The notes beneath the pieces are model-generated. The model saw only the letters and a list, made by a program, of their open reading frames with translations, was not told the origin of the DNA and searched no databases. A program made the translations under genes and the position numbers. From Smittium mucronatum (Eukaryota > Kickxellomycota > Harpellomycetes > Harpellales > Legeriomycetaceae), in NCBI GenBank assembly GCA_001953115.1, contig LSSL01000848.1:1-41024 (forward strand): a stretch of DNA of 41,024 bases, read 5' to 3'. This document shows positions 23,432 to 35,215 of the stretch, one piece after another. The first letter of the stretch is position 1; every line of letters starts with the position of its first letter.

Positions 23432-26400
23432 ATACCCAATAATTTTAAAACCTGTTCATTACAAACCAAAAATATGTAAAAAGTCATTTATTCTGAAACA
23501 TAGTCAATTTAAAAATAATTTTTAAATGTATAATACTTGAGTTCAATATTCTTGTATTAATTGTTAATATTATTTTTTTGATAGTTATCAAGTAAAATTA
23601 ATTAGCAGTTTCAGATTAATATCTATTCTTGGCAAAAATATTATGACTATAAAAAATTTTTTAAAAAAGGATAATTAAACAAATTTCTGACCTCCAAATA
23701 ATTAAATAATCTTATCTCTCAGTGCTAAAATAATTTTAGATCGGGTTTTAGCCAGAAGAAATAATTAAAAAAAAATTTTATGTTTATAAAATTATATTAA
23801 AGATATTCCATAGGTTGATTATTTTTGGAATAATAGTTACAATTTAATAAAATCATCGGTTATTGAAAAATTGGACCAAATATGATTTTTCGTTTTTAAT
23901 AAAATATTGAAAATGGCTTTTAAAAAATCAAATTAAACATTCTTAAAAAAAAAAAACTTTTAAACATTTGCACAAAATGGGATCTATTTATAAATCCTTG
24001 TGTAATTTAGTTTAAATGAGAGGTATTTCTTACATGAAATTATTATTTGGGAAAACATGGCGCTAAACATCATCTATTGTTCCCTAATTAAACCTAAAAA
24101 TTATTTGATTTAAATCTTTAATTTTCCAATAATTAAAAATTATTAATTTAATTCCTAAATGAAATTATATAGTAGATTATAAATCAGCTCTAAGGTTTTA
24201 AGCTGAACTTATCTTATTTATCTTTTTTTTAAACAATTGTGTGTAAATATCTAAGTTTCTACAATATTTTGACTTTTTTCAGCCGATATACTAGGTAATT
24301 TTGTGGAAAAACTACAAAAAAAAATCTTAAATGATTTAACCTAAGATGTTTGAATTATTTTTCTGCTAAATTTTTCAATTAAATAAACGAATTTTTTCTG
24401 CAAAAATATATATAATATATATTTTTGATCATCAGCAACCTAGTAATTATTGAAATTCAGATAAAATAAGTACCCTTATATAACTTATAGCATTTAAATA
24501 GTAGAAAAATATTTTGAGGTTTTTATATTCATAATTTTAATTTTATTTGTTTATGAATAAAGCGCCTAAAGATTTTAAATTAAATTTTTTTGATAATTAA
24601 ATTATAAATGCAAACCATGGAGATCTTTGGTCCGGTTTTTGATTAAATTTTGGTAAGTTAGTGTCTTTATTTAAAAAAATTCTCCCATAGAAAATGAGGG
24701 TTTATAAATCGAAAAATTTAGAACTAATGTTTTTTTATTAACTAACAATTTTTTTGAAAAAAATAATCTAATAATAGCCCACCTTTCTATTTTTTTTTAG
24801 CTATACTTTTTTTATTTATTACTTTATTTTGATCTTTGATAAAAAAGTATATCTCAAATTATTTTTAATCATTGAGTGTTATTGGTGGATTTTAAGGTAA
24901 CATCTAAAAAAATATTTTAAAAAAGCATTATAAGAAAGATTTTAATTTAAAAAAAATTACAGTTTTCTCTGAAGTTCTACCAATCGAGACAATATATGGC
25001 ATCTTCGCGTGCCTTTGATTCTGATATTAAAATACAGTCATTGGTCCAAATCAAGGGTATTAGATCTTATGAGCTCAAAAATTACCCATGAATAAGCTTT
25101 ATACCAATAAAAAAATGTCAAATATAATATACGTGATAATTAAATTCATGCGTTTAATAGAATAAATAGTAAACGTTCTATTCAAATAATACATATTTCT
25201 GACTTTACTCACGCCAAAAAGTTGGTAAAACCCGCTGTGTTTCTTCAATATCTAGAATTGATATTTTTGATTGAAAAAAATGATTTATCCCCTTTTCCTG
25301 GAAATTTGCCTTCAAATTCCATATTTTTTTTTGAGTATAGGCGCTTCAACCAAACTGTGAATTTTAGCTCTTGTAAAACGATTTTAGGACGAATACTAAT
25401 ATCCTGTATATCTATCTTTATTTAAAATTCAACCTCTTTTAACCAGAAATAAAGTCAATTAATAAAGATCATTTTAAATTCTCCGGAATTAGGATTTATT
25501 CCAGCTATTCATACGAATCATTGAAGATGAAAAGTTTTTTGTGTTGAAATAATGATCGAAAAATCATAATACATATTAAATTAATATTAGTGTAAGTTGG
25601 ATCACTGAGCAACAAAATTGTTGATTTGGTTTCTAAAAAACTACAACTTTTACAATTTAGAATAAAGAGTACCCAATATAATTGAAACTTGTTTCTCCGA
25701 ATTAGTGAATTAAATAAGAAAAAATAAATATTGTTAGTTAAATTTGGAAAAAAAGATGTTTTTATTTAAATTATTAGACGCCAAGTTTATTATACTATAT
25801 TTTTCCATACATTTCAAATTCTATAATTTGAAATAACAAAAAGGTGCTTTTAGATTTAAAAAAATCTTAACATTTATAATTAAATTAAATTTAGATTTTT
25901 TTGGAACTTTTTTGTTAATTAATATAAAAACTGAATTAAAATCTAAATTATGATGGGGGTGGTTATTAAAAAATTATTTTTATTACCGGTCAAAATTTCG
26001 ATTTTTCAACTTTTCAAAATGGAATGTGGAAGATTTACTTTCGGAAAATTTATATTATGTTTTTTTCTTTAAACAATTTTATATGTCTGAATATCAGCTT
26101 TATTTTTCTTACACTCATATATTTTATAATAGAACCACTTTAAAGTCCGGTGAATACAAATATCATTTTTTGGCAAAAAAAATAATTCATAGACAGACTT
26201 TTTTTTTATGCAATCGACTTTGAAAAATTCCCTAAAAAAAAAGAAAAAGAAAAAATACACTATTATAAGTCATTATGAATTGAAAAAAAAATCTTAAACA
26301 TGGATTTTTTTTAAATATAGAATTTTAATTTTACTATCAAGTTCTTTTTTTAAAAAAATGATCTCCAGTTTTTTGCCGAAATTTTTGAAATAAATGAACT

Positions 26401-28228
26401 AATTTTCAAAATTTATTCCTGCTCGTTTTTTTAAAATCCTTAAAATATGTTTGTACTTTAGTCCGGTTTTCTTTTGAAAATACGTGTAACAAACTAGTGG
26501 CTATATTAGAATATTGATTTTTAAAAAACAACCCTGCCTCATATTTGTCGCAAAATACGTGAAAGGACTAATTTTTTAGAAAAAAGGAATGGAAAAACAT
26601 CTATTTGATTCTTTTGAACCTTAAAAACTAAGAAATAATGGACGAATTCCGTTTTTTATGTTAGTAAACAAGCCATAGACGTACATAAGGTTATATGTTT
26701 TTTTAAAAGAACAATTTTATAAGTGATCTATCTATGTGTACCTAAATTTAAAGTTTATCAAGATTTTTTTTTAAAGTTAAAAATATTAAAAATCAAACTC
26801 CTAAAATGTAAATGATTCATTTTATTATTATCATGGCCTATTAACATCAATTTATTAAAATGAAATTGGGTTGTGAATTTTATATTATGTTTACATTCGA
26901 ACCCATGATCGAGTAATGTATATGATACCGTACAAATATTCTTTTTGTGAACTGGAGCACTCTTAAAATATCGCAATTGGATTTTTAATTTGTGAAATTA
27001 ATAATTATTTTTCTGTATTAGATATAAATTTTTTATTGATATACTTTGATTTCAAATTTTCACCTATACCCTATAATAATAATAATAGATTATATTTTTC
27101 CCAAAATCAAGTAACAAGTGTAACCTCAAGTTGTATAAAAAAAAACGATAACATAGATGTACCCGAATAAAACCATTAACAATTAAAATAAAATTTCCAT
27201 AAAAAATATTTTAATAATTATCTGAATACCCACGACTTTCAGTATTATGCTTAAAAAACCTACTGGACTGTATAAAAAACGTAATTGAATATAAAATTTT
27301 GTAAATTAATAATTAAAATAAAACCCAAGTGTATTTATTGGATTTTTGCCACACTTAATGACAAATTTTAAGATACACAGTTTTACGGAATGTTATGTAG
27401 ATGCAAAATTTAATATAGCTACCTTTGGTGATTTCTAATTTATGGTTTTTTTTAAATTTACTCTCCTTCGCGGAATTAATTGATAAAATTGAAATCCCAG
27501 CATGTATAAATCTGCAGACACCTTTATGATTTTCCGTCGCTTTTATTCAAAACTATAGATTTATATGAATTGATACTACCCAATGCTTTGAGGTAAATAA
27601 CTCAGTGACACAACCAGCTCCTTTTAAATGCTATACCACTATTAAAGTAGATCATAATCCAGACAATTTGAATATGAGAATAGAAAATACATACTTAAAA
27701 AGTTGATAAATGCTTTTGTTAAGAAAGTCTCCTTCTTTGGAACAATGAATTATTCAAGGTATCAATTTTTAATTAACTTTAATTACGTACAAAACCAAAG
27801 ACCTTCTTCGAATAAATCAGAAGAGTGTATTGTTTTTAAACACGAGGGGGAAAATTATTTATAAGCTCCAACCATACAAAAGACATGAGGATTTTAATAT
27901 CCACAGCTCTTAAGAGGTTAATAGAACCTCAATAAGAATTCATTAGTAGTACAATCGGATTACACGTTATTGGCTATTTGTTAAATGTGTTCATGAGATT
28001 ATTCCGCTATTAACAAAACAATTTCAATAAAATTATGTGATAAAAAAAAGAAAACAACCCAGTTCAGTTGGTAAATTGGATATCTAAACGGTATTAGTTC
28101 CCGCGCAAAAATATTTCGAAAATTAAATTTTCGTTCTTGTTTATATTCCCTTTTTAGTAACTTAAGAATATTCCGTGGTACAATAAGAAAAAATAGCTTA
28201 ATTGCAGATCTGATTTTAAATTCAGAAT
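23432..28228. other. long AT-rich region, no supported gene
   Basis: Nearly 5 kb of low-complexity AT-rich DNA with poly-A and poly-T tracts. Open stretches at 25222-25425, 26026-26223 and 26758-26976 have skewed Phe/Lys/Ile composition typical of chance ORFs and match no family I know. No RNA gene or clear repeat is seen. Confidence 0.5.
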
Positions 28229-28431
28229 TTAACCCTTTCAGGACAATTTCCCGCAAGGAAAAAAAACTCCATTTCTGGGCCCAAAAAACACACTGATTTC
28301 CTATTCGTGAAATATAGCATCTTCCATTTGGTAGTAATAATTGATCCAATAATGGTTGTACATCAAAGTTCGATGTTTTTATTGGCAGAATATTGGGTGC
28401 CGCCTGTTTTCTTATCGCCCGAAAGGGTTAA
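28229..28431. mobile_element. piggyBac-like MITE with TTAA target duplication
   Basis: A 195-bp unit (28233-28427) is bounded by TTAA at 28229-28232 and 28428-28431. Its ends are CCCTTTC on the left and GAAAGGG on the right, a 7-bp perfect inverted repeat starting with CCC. TTAA target duplication with termini starting CCC is characteristic of piggyBac-superfamily transposons. The unit is too short to encode a transposase, so it would be a non-autonomous derivative. No piggyBac transposase was seen in the window. Confidence 0.6.
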
Positions 28432-28723
28432 AGCATAGATAGATATCTGAAATGTCTGATCTTATTCAGGCACATTATTTATTGAGCAGATAGTCACAAC
28501 TAATCATCATAATGAAAATTAATATAAGCTACCCACTAATTTGGACAGAAAGAGGTTCTCGTTCAAAAATAATTCCAATTCTGCGTAAAAAAATTCAAAG
28601 ATAATTCCATTTTATAGTTACAGCAAATATAGCCAACAATAAATATTCTTGCTTGTTACATATAAATTGAGTTCAGTTCCGCATTCCCTGCTATAATCCC
28701 CGTGAAATCCCAATCTCGAAAGT
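28432..28723. other. upstream region of the P-protein gene
   Basis: About 290 bp between the MITE and the ATG of the P-protein gene. No ORF or recognised element. The MITE insertion ends this close to the start codon and could affect transcription, which is inference. Confidence 0.4.
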
Positions 28724-30175
28724 ATGGATTTGGATTCTATTCGAAGCAAGATCTCTGATATAGATCATAAGATTATATCTTTTCTTAATCAAAGAGCCAA
28801 TTTATTAATAATAGTGGGTGAAACTAAGAAATCTAACGAAACTAATTCTATTGATGACTCCTCACCTAGACCATCGAGTATTTATGTTCCTGAGCAGGAA
28901 AAAAAAGTTTTCAATAGGGTAAAATATCTTATTTTGTATACCCTATTCTTTTTGTATAAATTCTTTTTGATAGATATATGAATTTAATTTTTTTTGTTTT
29001 TATAAAAGCTGAAAAGTACAATGTTTCACCCCCCCCCCTTAATTAATCAAAAAATCTCCAACTATTAAGATTGTAGGTATAAATGAAGGCCCTTTAACAA
29101 ATGATTCTCTTGTGTCCATATACAGGGAGATCATGTCAGCCTCAATTTCTCTGCAAGAATCTATAAAAGTAGGGTACTTGGGGCCTCAAGGAACTTTTTG
29201 CCATCAGGCTGCAAAGAATCGTTTTGGAAATAGCATGACTTATGTTCCCTGTAATTCTATAGGAGGTAAATACTATACACATCTTTTTTTTTGATAATAA
29301 AAATAATTTTAAGTGGGAAAAAATCTTCAAGAGTTTTCTTGATCATTCTAACGTTTTTATTTTTTATAGTTTTGGTTTTTCGAACATAAAGTTTTTTTAT
29401 TATTTATCTAGATATATTTTCCACGGTTTCCAAAGGAGATGTCAACTATGGCGTAATTCCTATCGAAAACATCATTTTCGGATCTGTTATTCAAACTCTT
29501 GACTCTTTTAAATTGCCGTCTAACAGTTCTATAGTAGTGCTATCTGAGGTTTATTTACCTTTAAAGCAGTCCTTATTATCTAACTCCGACCTAAATCACA
29601 TTAATAAAGTGTATTCTCATTCTATGGCATTTGGTCAATCTATGGCCTGGCTTAAAGCTAACCTTCCCAAGGCAGAACTCGTTGAGGTAAATTCTACAGC
29701 TTTGGGAGCTCAAATTGCTTCCAAAGAGCCTAACTCTGCTGCTGTTGCTAACTCTCTCTGCGCTGATATGTACGGCTTAAATATCTTAGAGTCAGACATA
29801 AGCTCAGAGCCTGGTAATGTCACCAGATTTTTTGTTATCGGCATTCACAACGATAAAACTATTGTAAAACGGGCCGAAAAAATGTTGGTTATGTTCACTG
29901 TAGATCACAGCAACGCAGGCGCTCTGTGTATGGCTCTCGGTGTATTTAGCAAACACAATCTCAACTTGACTGCCATTAATTCTAGACCTGCTAACGATTC
30001 CTTTAAACCAGATCCAAAAGTTAAAAATTGGCACTACATGTTTTTTGTGGAGGCTGCTATCGACAGTACTGGAGATTATGATAGCTGCAGCCAAATAGCG
30101 GATCAAGTTATTATTGACCTAAAACAGTCATGTTCATTGGTCAAACTTCTGGGAATATACCCCAACATGCTTTGA
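28724..30175 (+). CDS. bifunctional chorismate mutase/prephenate dehydratase (P-protein)
   Basis: It converts chorismate to prephenate and prephenate to phenylpyruvate, the last steps before phenylalanine. Three exons (28724-28918, 29070-29265, 29412-30175) join in frame to 384 residues, close to the 386 of E. coli PheA. Chorismate mutase spans about 1-97: MDLDSIRSKISDIDHKIISF, then LLIIVGETKK and VPEQEKKVF, ending REIMSASISLQ. Prephenate dehydratase spans about 99-285: VGYLGPQGTFCHQAA, YGVIPIEN, NSTALGAQIA and the catalytic TRF motif in GNVTRFFVIG. An ACT domain follows: GALCMALGVF and LTAINSRP. Two family boxes differ: HPQ reads HSM (YSHSMAFGQS), and the ESRP of the phenylalanine site reads NSRP. 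So catalysis is likely but feedback sensing may differ. The fusion is bacterial in style, whereas yeast uses separate enzymes; introns show it is a host-integrated gene. Exon 1 could instead end two bases earlier or later, but only this junction aligns cleanly with the family. Confidence 0.93.
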
Positions 30176-30562
30176 ATTAAACCTATATCATCGCATAATT
30201 TCTCATAATTAAACTTAAAATCTTTTAAAAGTGAGCTGCTTGTTTATTTAGAAAATAATATAAATAGTCAATATAATTTTATTAACCAAGGTTAAAGTAT
30301 ATTGTAAAATCAATTTTTTGGATAATTCTCATCACTAAGTTTATTTTTAAACAATCACAATCAAAGCTAACTAATTGGTGTCCTGATCATACAGTCCTTT
30401 ATTATAAAGAATTTTATTTAAAAAAAAATTCCCAAGAGCTGTTCAGGAAATAGACTTCAAAGTCCTACAGATTCTGGCTAAAATGATAGTAATACGTTTT
30501 TCCAATGAACTGTCGCTGCATTCTATTTTCTAAATTTTTTAAAAAAAAAAGTTATTAAAGAG
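30176..30562. other. convergent intergenic region
   Basis: This 387-bp gap holds the 3' flanks of the P-protein gene (+) and CPSF73 (-). It is AT-rich with no ORF. Polyadenylation-like AATAAA variants are too common in such sequence to assign. Confidence 0.5.
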
Positions 30563-33549
30563 TTAATTTCGATAAAAGTTAATGAGTGATGGTACTAAGT
30601 TAGAAAGAGCTATTTTTGCCGAATAATCTTCGCTATCAAATTGCTCTTTAATTAGCAGGTATTCCTTGTCAGTAGACATCTCGACGATGGCGAATTGTTC
30701 ACATAAGAAGTCTGCAAGTTCTTCAGGTATCAAACTAGGATCAACTCTACAATTTATGTCCAAAAATTCGTTCTTGAAGTTTAGAGGGAACTCTGAATCT
30801 TGTTTTGAAGTATCTAAATCTTCAATATCTTCCATCTCAAATTTTAGTTCTGTATTTTCTCCAATGGGATTCAATTTTTCATATTTAAGATCGTCGGTGT
30901 TATGTACAATGTCCTTTTCGGCATCGAATGATTTTGCATGGTTATGTGAATGGTTACAGGATGATGAGGTGACTATAAATTCACGGATTAAAAAGAGAAG
31001 AGGAAAGGATACTTTTAGATATGGCTAATAGAGGAGAGTAAAAAGAAATACAATCTGATTTAAAAGTTAGAACTTACTTTTAACTGAAACTGGAGAGCAG
31101 TCTATATTCAGCAGCATCGCCACTATCGAATCGGCGACCATGTCGTTCAGAGTGGAGCTTGACCAATCCAGCTCTATAAACGACTTATCCGAATTAAAAG
31201 TTAGCTCAACGGAATTGAAAACTAAAAGTTTTACTATGTTATCTTGATAAGAATTGGTACTATGCTCAATGATGCCGTACATAGTCTGTAGGTGAAACAG
31301 TAGTAATGACAGGGTATTGTAATAAGGAAGTCTAACTTTTTGGCTTATTGGGACTTCATTTATCCCTTCGAATTCTTTCAAATCGTTTGATTGATATAAG
31401 TTATACTTGTAGTTACGATTAACAATCACACCTTCGACTGAAGAATTATTTTTAGGCACTTGCTCTATCGCCATTGTCCCCATTAACCGAGCCATTTTTT
31501 CCCCTTTAAAATACATAGTAACAGTTTCTGTGTTTCTGGGTGTGTGGATATTAATAATTTGTTCTTTCTCTAAAAACTTGCTGCTTAACGCCGATTTTAG
31601 CCTAAACATTGCATTTTGTTCTCCGTGTACTAAAATCTAAAAGAGTAATATTAAATTTTAAAAAAATTGCTACTTAATTGAGTATTTGATGTGTGTACCA
31701 AATGTGAGGGAAGGATCTCTTCTATAAAAGAGCTATTTTGAGTGTAGTCGACATGAGCAGAAAATGATATATAATCTACAGACATTCGTCTTGGGATTTT
31801 AACGCCTTGCTGGGTCTGAACTTCCAATGGCTTGTTCATGATTGTTCGAGCAAGAGTCCCTTCAACTGAATAACCCGTAAGAACCAGCCCATTCCGTCTG
31901 TCTGGCGCCCATTTATCAAAAAAATCTCTTGAAACCCCACTCTAGAACAGATAATAAAGAAAAGAAATCAAAATAAATGACAGTGATAATTATAAAATAT
32001 TACGAGGTAGATATAGTAAGAAAGTCTAAATGCAAATGTGGTATGATATCATTTAGGCAAAAGCAATTTATGAATGGATGCAAATTGACAAGAATTAATT
32101 ACATTTTCGGATATAAAAGAAAATGAAAAGAATAGTTCTGATCGAAAAATGTGTAACGTGTGAGTAAATTAAAATACCTGAAGCATACCGGGACTAGCAA
32201 TCATGACACATGGGCCTACATCATCAAAATGAGTTACATTATTTAAGTAGGAAATGTTCTTGAATATAAAGGGGTTGGAAGTCAAAAATTTCTTTTGGAT
32301 CTCAGCGTTCATCATATGGATATAGGTCTGGTATACTAGCATGCATCTTTTAGCAAGAGCTGAAGCAAAGTAAATGGGGATAGATTCAAGTTCGGGGTGG
32401 TTTTCCCAAAACTCTTCAAGAATAAGCAAGAGTTCTTGAGTACGACCTAGAGCAAATACAGGCATCAAACATCTACCACCTCTCACTACAACATCCTTGA
32501 CGAGTTTAGTAAACCTAGCTTCTCTTTCGAGTCGAGGTTCATAGCTCTGCACGCCATAAGTGGATTCAGTTACCATAACATCGATTTTTTGCTTAGGATT
32601 CTCAGCGGCCATAAGATGACGATCCTCTTCGCGGGAATAGTCACCAGTATACAATATTTTGATTCCAGCAATTTCGATTACGAACATTGCAGCACCCAAA
32701 ACGTGACCAGCGTTATAGGCAGTGAATTTTATTCCATTTACTTCTATCTGTTGATGAAAATCAATGGCTTCAATTTTATTATAAGCTCTCATCATATCTT
32801 TTTCGTTATATAAAATATCATCATCTGACATTCGACCAGTATTACTAGATTAAACGTAAAAAATTAAAATTTATAGAGCGCTATTATTGTGCTAAAGCAT
32901 CTTACCTGACTTTCACGTAGTCGGAGAGTAGCCAGCGAAAAATGGCTTTTGTAGGATATGTCATAAATGTTCTGCCATTAAAATCTGTCTAAGTAAAGTA
33001 GGGAAAAAAATAGGTTGAAAATAACTAAAATTAAGCTCAGGGATAAAATAGATATAACCTTTTCAAGAAAGTAGGGAACTGCTGCGGCATGATCCACATG
33101 AAAGCTATTTATTAATATTAAATTAGATAATCATCAAAAGTAGATATCAAAAGAATCATACTGGGTAACTAGAAGGAAATCAATCGTGGTAGGATCGATT
33201 TCATCGAAGAAAGGTAAGCTAGATAAACCATCAAATGCCGGGTGCAACCCACAATCCAACTATATTAATCAATAGGATATGGGGTTAAATAAAATGATTT
33301 TTTGAAGCGGAATATAAAAGTAAAGATAATCAAAAAAAGAGCATAGAAACCCAATAGAGTTAGGTTATGTTTAAGTAATGGGAAAGTAAGTTTGAGGTAA
33401 AATACCATTATTATTTTATTTTTGTATTCGATGACGACACATGAACGTCCAACTTCTTGCCCGGCGCCCAAAGGAGTTATCTTAAGCAGATCAGCTTCAT
33501 TTTCTATAGGGATTTCAACCTTAGCTTTCCGCTTTGCCGTGTAGGTCAT
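30563..33549 (-). CDS. cleavage and polyadenylation endonuclease CPSF73/Ysh1
   Basis: This nuclear zinc-dependent endonuclease cuts pre-mRNA at the poly(A) site within the CPSF complex. Eight exons on the minus strand join in frame to 762 residues: 33549-33406, 33259-33162, 33104-33059, 32988-32906, 32844-32178, 31941-31699, 31636-31078 and 31011-30563. The metallo-beta-lactamase core carries [11 protein letters not shown], the metal motif HFHVDH split by an intron, GHVLGAAMF and [13 protein letters not shown]. The beta-CASP region has [18 protein letters not shown] and ASPGMLQ; later SAHVDY and VHGEQN complete the metal site. The C-terminal domain is divergent. The start METYTAK-like head reads [14 protein letters not shown]. 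The last junction (31078 to 31011) is the least certain: the acceptor at AAAAG keeps the frame, whereas the better-looking TTAG at 31025 runs into a stop. All catalytic residues look intact. Human CPSF73 has 684 residues and yeast Ysh1 779. Confidence 0.94.
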
Positions 33550-33736
33550 TTCAAGCAACTAGCGACAATTTTTGGGGAGTTTATCTTGTAATTGAATTTA
33601 GATTTAGATGCAAATGAATTGATAAGGGGGTGCCTTGTATACGAAAAAATGGAATCTTTGCTCTGTCAAACAAACAGCTAAAAATTTGCTTTCATTTAAC
33701 TGCTAATATTTCAGACAAAATATCCAGCATAAATTC

Positions 33737-33881
33737 CTAATTCCAAACGCGTTTATTTGCCAATTCTGCACAGCGATCTTTAATAGGCTCATTTATTTGG
33801 TAGATGGTTTCTTTGGCCACTAATACTGACAAAAAGCTCGATAGAGAACAAATTTCAATTTCAGTTTCAAAAATCTTCAGC
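33737..33881 (-). CDS. possible terminal exon of an unrecognised gene
   Basis: After an ATAG acceptor the minus strand reads 48 codons to a TAG: LKIFETEIEICSLSSFLSVL, then VAKETIYQINEPIKD and RCAELANKRVWN. The composition (mixed charged and polar residues, few Lys/Asn/Phe runs) looks more like real protein than the surrounding chance ORFs. A preceding open stretch, FMQSCENIIIEQMETQSILD, lies at about 33991-33930 in another frame, but I could not join the two by a phase-matching GT-AG intron. It would be 188 bp upstream of CPSF73 on the same strand. No family recognised; it may be an old pseudogene or chance. Confidence 0.25.
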
Positions 33882-34390
33882 CTATTATTTTATTGGATAT
33901 GTGAGCAATACTCCCTTTAGAATCCAAAATAGACTGAGTCTCCATTTGTTCAATAATAATATTTTCACATGATTGCATAAAACTAAACAGATTACAAATA
34001 AGAGCCGGAATTGAAAACCCCTACTGACCAAATGCCCTCTTTGTGTTACAAAAAAAAGACCAAAAGAAGTCTACAATTTGTGCTCAAATAATTTATAGAC
34101 AAAGTCCATCCTGGGCTTAGATCGCTAATTGGGTATTCAGGTAGAATATTTTTATCATCATTGATCAATGCCACCACTAATATGTAGCTGTGCTATTAAC
34201 GATTATGGACTGATTAATAGATGGATTTGGAGAAATATTAGTAATTCATGAATGTATTTAAAATATATTTCTATTTTAGGCAGTATTCAGCTAATATATT
34301 ATTTGACCATTTTGATGGGTCAAATGTTAAAAATATACTAATTAATTTTGAAATCGCTTAAATTTATTGAAAACATACTATATTAACCAA
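33882..34390. other. region without a firm gene
   Basis: Contains the possible upstream exon noted with the preceding entry (around 33930-34000, minus strand) and otherwise AT-rich sequence without clear features. Confidence 0.35.
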
Positions 34391-34502
34391 ATGGTTAGAC
34401 CATTACCATCACCAAAATCTCCACCAATCAATCCAAAGTTTCTGCTTTCAAACCAGTATTTCTTCATCACCAAAATGTCTTTATCAGCATTTCACATCAC
34501 CA
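34391..34502 (+). repeat. inverted repeat, left arm
   Basis: This 112-bp arm reads atggttagac...ccaaaatctccaccaatcaa...gcatttcacatcacca. Its imperfect reverse complement is at 35098-35215. Outside the arms the similarity stops. See the finding for this pair. Confidence 0.75.
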
Positions 34503-35097
34503 TAAATGGAAGAGTAATTATTACTAGCATAGACCCTTTTATTTATTTAATTTCAGAAATATTCCCAATTATGCTTCTAATAAATAAAATTCTTTAATTA
34601 AAAATTCTGAACTTAATTTAATGCTGAGCTTATTTTTTTTAGTACAAACTTGCTTTAAATGAACGATAATAATCCTAGTAAGAAGAAACGACACCGCCCA
34701 CTATCTAAATTTAAAGAATTTTTTAAATTTTTTGAACAGTGATATACTTTTCAATTTTTTCTTATAAATCCCACAATACTTTGGTAAATATCTTTTCCTA
34801 CCTCTATAATTAATATACAAACACTTCTGCAAGTTATTTTTGGTAGACTTGTGTTTTTTTAAACTAAGCGAATAAAGTATATTTTAAAATTCACTCTAAG
34901 GTTTGTTTATTTAGTCCCACTAATCCGACTCGAAAATTATTCTTAGGGTTTTATTATATAGAATAATTTGCCCGAATAAAATTTTTATCAAATCTTACAA
35001 CTTTTATTAAACATAATCTCGACTTGCGAAAAAAAATATTATAAAAGTTATAGAGCATATGAATTTTTTCGTTTTAAGGTTATGGAAAGTATTTTTT
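34503..35097. other. spacer between the inverted repeat arms
   Basis: About 595 bp of AT-rich sequence with no ORF of note beyond the continuation of a chance ORF from the left arm (ends 34597). No transposase motif is seen. Confidence 0.5.
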
Positions 35098-35215
35098 TGG
35101 TGATGTGAAATGCCGATAAAAAGATATTTTGGTGCTGGTTAAGAAATAATTAGTGAATGAGTAGAGATTTTGGATTGGTTGGTGGAGATTTTGGAGATGG
35201 AAAAGTCTTAACCAT
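35098..35215 (-). repeat. inverted repeat, right arm
   Basis: This 118-bp arm, read on the minus strand, gives atggttaagac...ccaaaatctccaccaacc...gcatttcacatcacca and matches the left arm with scattered substitutions and small gaps. Confidence 0.75.

Noticed and set aside
27999..28349. 116-codon minus-strand ORF ending near the MITE
   Set aside because: Its first part is the MITE itself and the rest is AT-rich sequence with no family match; best treated as chance.
29804..30106. 100-codon minus-strand ORF in the P-protein gene
   Set aside because: Shadow of the plus-strand dehydratase and ACT coding sequence.
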